This document shows positions 13,864 through 14,570 of a stretch of 14,570 bases of DNA, one piece after another. A program made the translations under genes and the position numbers. Each line of letters starts with the position of its first letter. Within the stretch, counting starts at the first letter, position 1. The notes under the pieces are model-generated. The model was not told where the DNA came from. It made no database searches and worked only from the letters and a program-made list of their open reading frames with translations. The stretch is from Candidatus Zhuqueibacterota bacterium 4484_219 (GTDB lineage: Bacteria > Zhuqueibacterota > JdFR-76 > 4484-219), in NCBI GenBank assembly GCA_002085035.1, contig MZGM01000089.1, forward strand, positions 1 through 14,570, written 5' to 3'.

Positions 13864-14570
13864 TTTTGACCCCTCGATAATAATGTTTTAGAATTTGTTT
13901 GTAGCTAAATCCTTGCTGAGCCATTCCGATGGCGCCCCATTGACACATTCCAACTCCATGACCATTGCCAGCACCGATGAGCATCACAGCTTCGATCTGT
14001 CCATCTTTGGAAAAAGTTCTAACTTTAAAAAGAGTACTCCGCAGGGGAGTTTTGTCGGGTCGGCGCAAGGCCCAACGTATCCGATTCCCCTGCAAGCAAT
14101 ATTCTCGGTCGTTGAGAATAATTTTAAGCTTTTTAACTCGTCCCGACGGGAAGCGTTCCTCAACTGTAAGGGATTGAAGGTGTACTGCTCTGGAGGGCGA
14201 ATGGTTGTCTTCCAGATAGGAACATAGTTCCAAAGCCAATTTGTCGACATCCCATATTTCAATCCAACGATAATGTGGAGAAATGCTGCAAAAATCCCCA
14301 TCACCAAAATTATCGGCAATGCCTTCTAAATAAGGTTCATGTATTTCCCATACGTTCTCGCCTTCAGTTCGGCCTCCACAAGTGGAATGATAGTAAGCAC
14401 GGATAAGGTTACCCCTGTAGGTCATAACCTCACCGATAGTGCTTTCTACAGCACGATTTCCCATGGTACTTTCCCCAGCTACCCCTTTGTAGACCTGGTC
14501 AGCTACTGAAGCTTTCAAATTGTAGTCCGAATCCGGCGAGGAATGTTCTAATTTTTCTAAAGCATAGGTA
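13847..14570 (-). CDS. SpoIID/LytB-type peptidoglycan glycosidase, 5' end outside the window
   Basis: 240 residues are visible, and the frame runs through the right edge, beginning TYALEKLEHS, which corresponds to the family's ARTYAL helix; a TTG at 14518 is not a true start. Conserved elements are VADQVYKGV, VMTYRGNLIRAYYHSTCGGRTEGENVW (the family His/Cys motif HSTCGG, with another Cys in GDFCSIS that may complete a metal site), and the C-terminal GAGNGHGVGMCQWGAIGMAQQGFSYKQILKHYY. SpoIID enzymes cleave glycan strands free of peptides. In non-sporulating Gram-negative lineages the LytB-like members act in wall turnover or division. The stop overlaps the start of the SPOR lipoprotein. The catalytic Glu expected upstream of the visible part cannot be checked. 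Confidence 0.92.
   Translation of the reverse strand, partial: TYALEKLEHSSPDSDYNLKASVADQVYKGVAGESTMGNRAVESTIGEVMTYRGNLIRAYYHSTCGGRTEGENVWEIHEPYLEGIADNFGDGDFCSISPHYRWIEIWDVDKLALELCSYLEDNHSPSRAVHLQSLTVEERFPSGRVKKLKIILNDREYCLQGNRIRWALRRPDKTPLRSTLFKVRTFSKDGQIEAVMLIGAGNGHGVGMCQWGAIGMAQQGFSYKQILKHYYRGVKIERYY

Overview
The window looks like a chromosomal segment from a moderately AT-rich Gram-negative bacterium with an outer membrane. It carries three or more lipoprotein signals, an Omp85-like beta-barrel ending in phenylalanine, and a CcdA/TlpA thiol pair. The fusion of a gluzincin peptidase, a TolB-like propeller and an outer-membrane barrel, together with the RNase III variant carrying Asn at a metal-ligand position, suggests the Bacteroidota/FCB side of the tree (for example a Calditrichota- or KSB1-like lineage). 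That placement is inference and not proven here. Every protein gene lies on the minus strand; the only plus-strand gene is an initiator tRNA.

Right block (14570 down to 8465, transcribed leftward) is an envelope cluster: a SpoIID/LytB-type glycan lytic enzyme (cut by the window edge), an overlapping SPOR-domain lipoprotein, a small unknown lipoprotein, a large surface gene (peptidase MA + PD40/TolB propeller + outer-membrane barrel) broken into two reading frames, then CcdA and a TlpA/ResA-like lipoprotein that together would move reducing power across the inner membrane. A hairpin at 8412-8437 closes the block.

Middle (8160-8400): a compact divergent control region. A TTGACA promoter drives the initiator tRNA-fMet rightward. 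A TTGACT/TATATT promoter drives the lipid operon leftward and places its predicted transcript start only about 7 nt from the first ATG.

Left block (8159 down to 131) is a classical yceD-rpmF-plsX-fabH-fabD-fabG-acpP-fabF-rnc fatty-acid/phospholipid operon, ended by an acyl-CoA dehydrogenase and a strong terminator. Two things break the classical picture. fabD is a remnant that lacks its N-terminus and the segment with the catalytic His, and is then out of frame. A 117-bp element with 16-bp perfect terminal inverted repeats (MITE-like), plus a hairpin terminator, separates acpP from fabF.

No CRISPR array, phage gene, full insertion sequence or defence system was found. The observations most worth checking are the broken fabD, the broken peptidase-propeller-barrel gene (both junctions look like short-overlap deletions, which could be real decay or assembly error), the MITE-like element, and the near-leaderless operon start.
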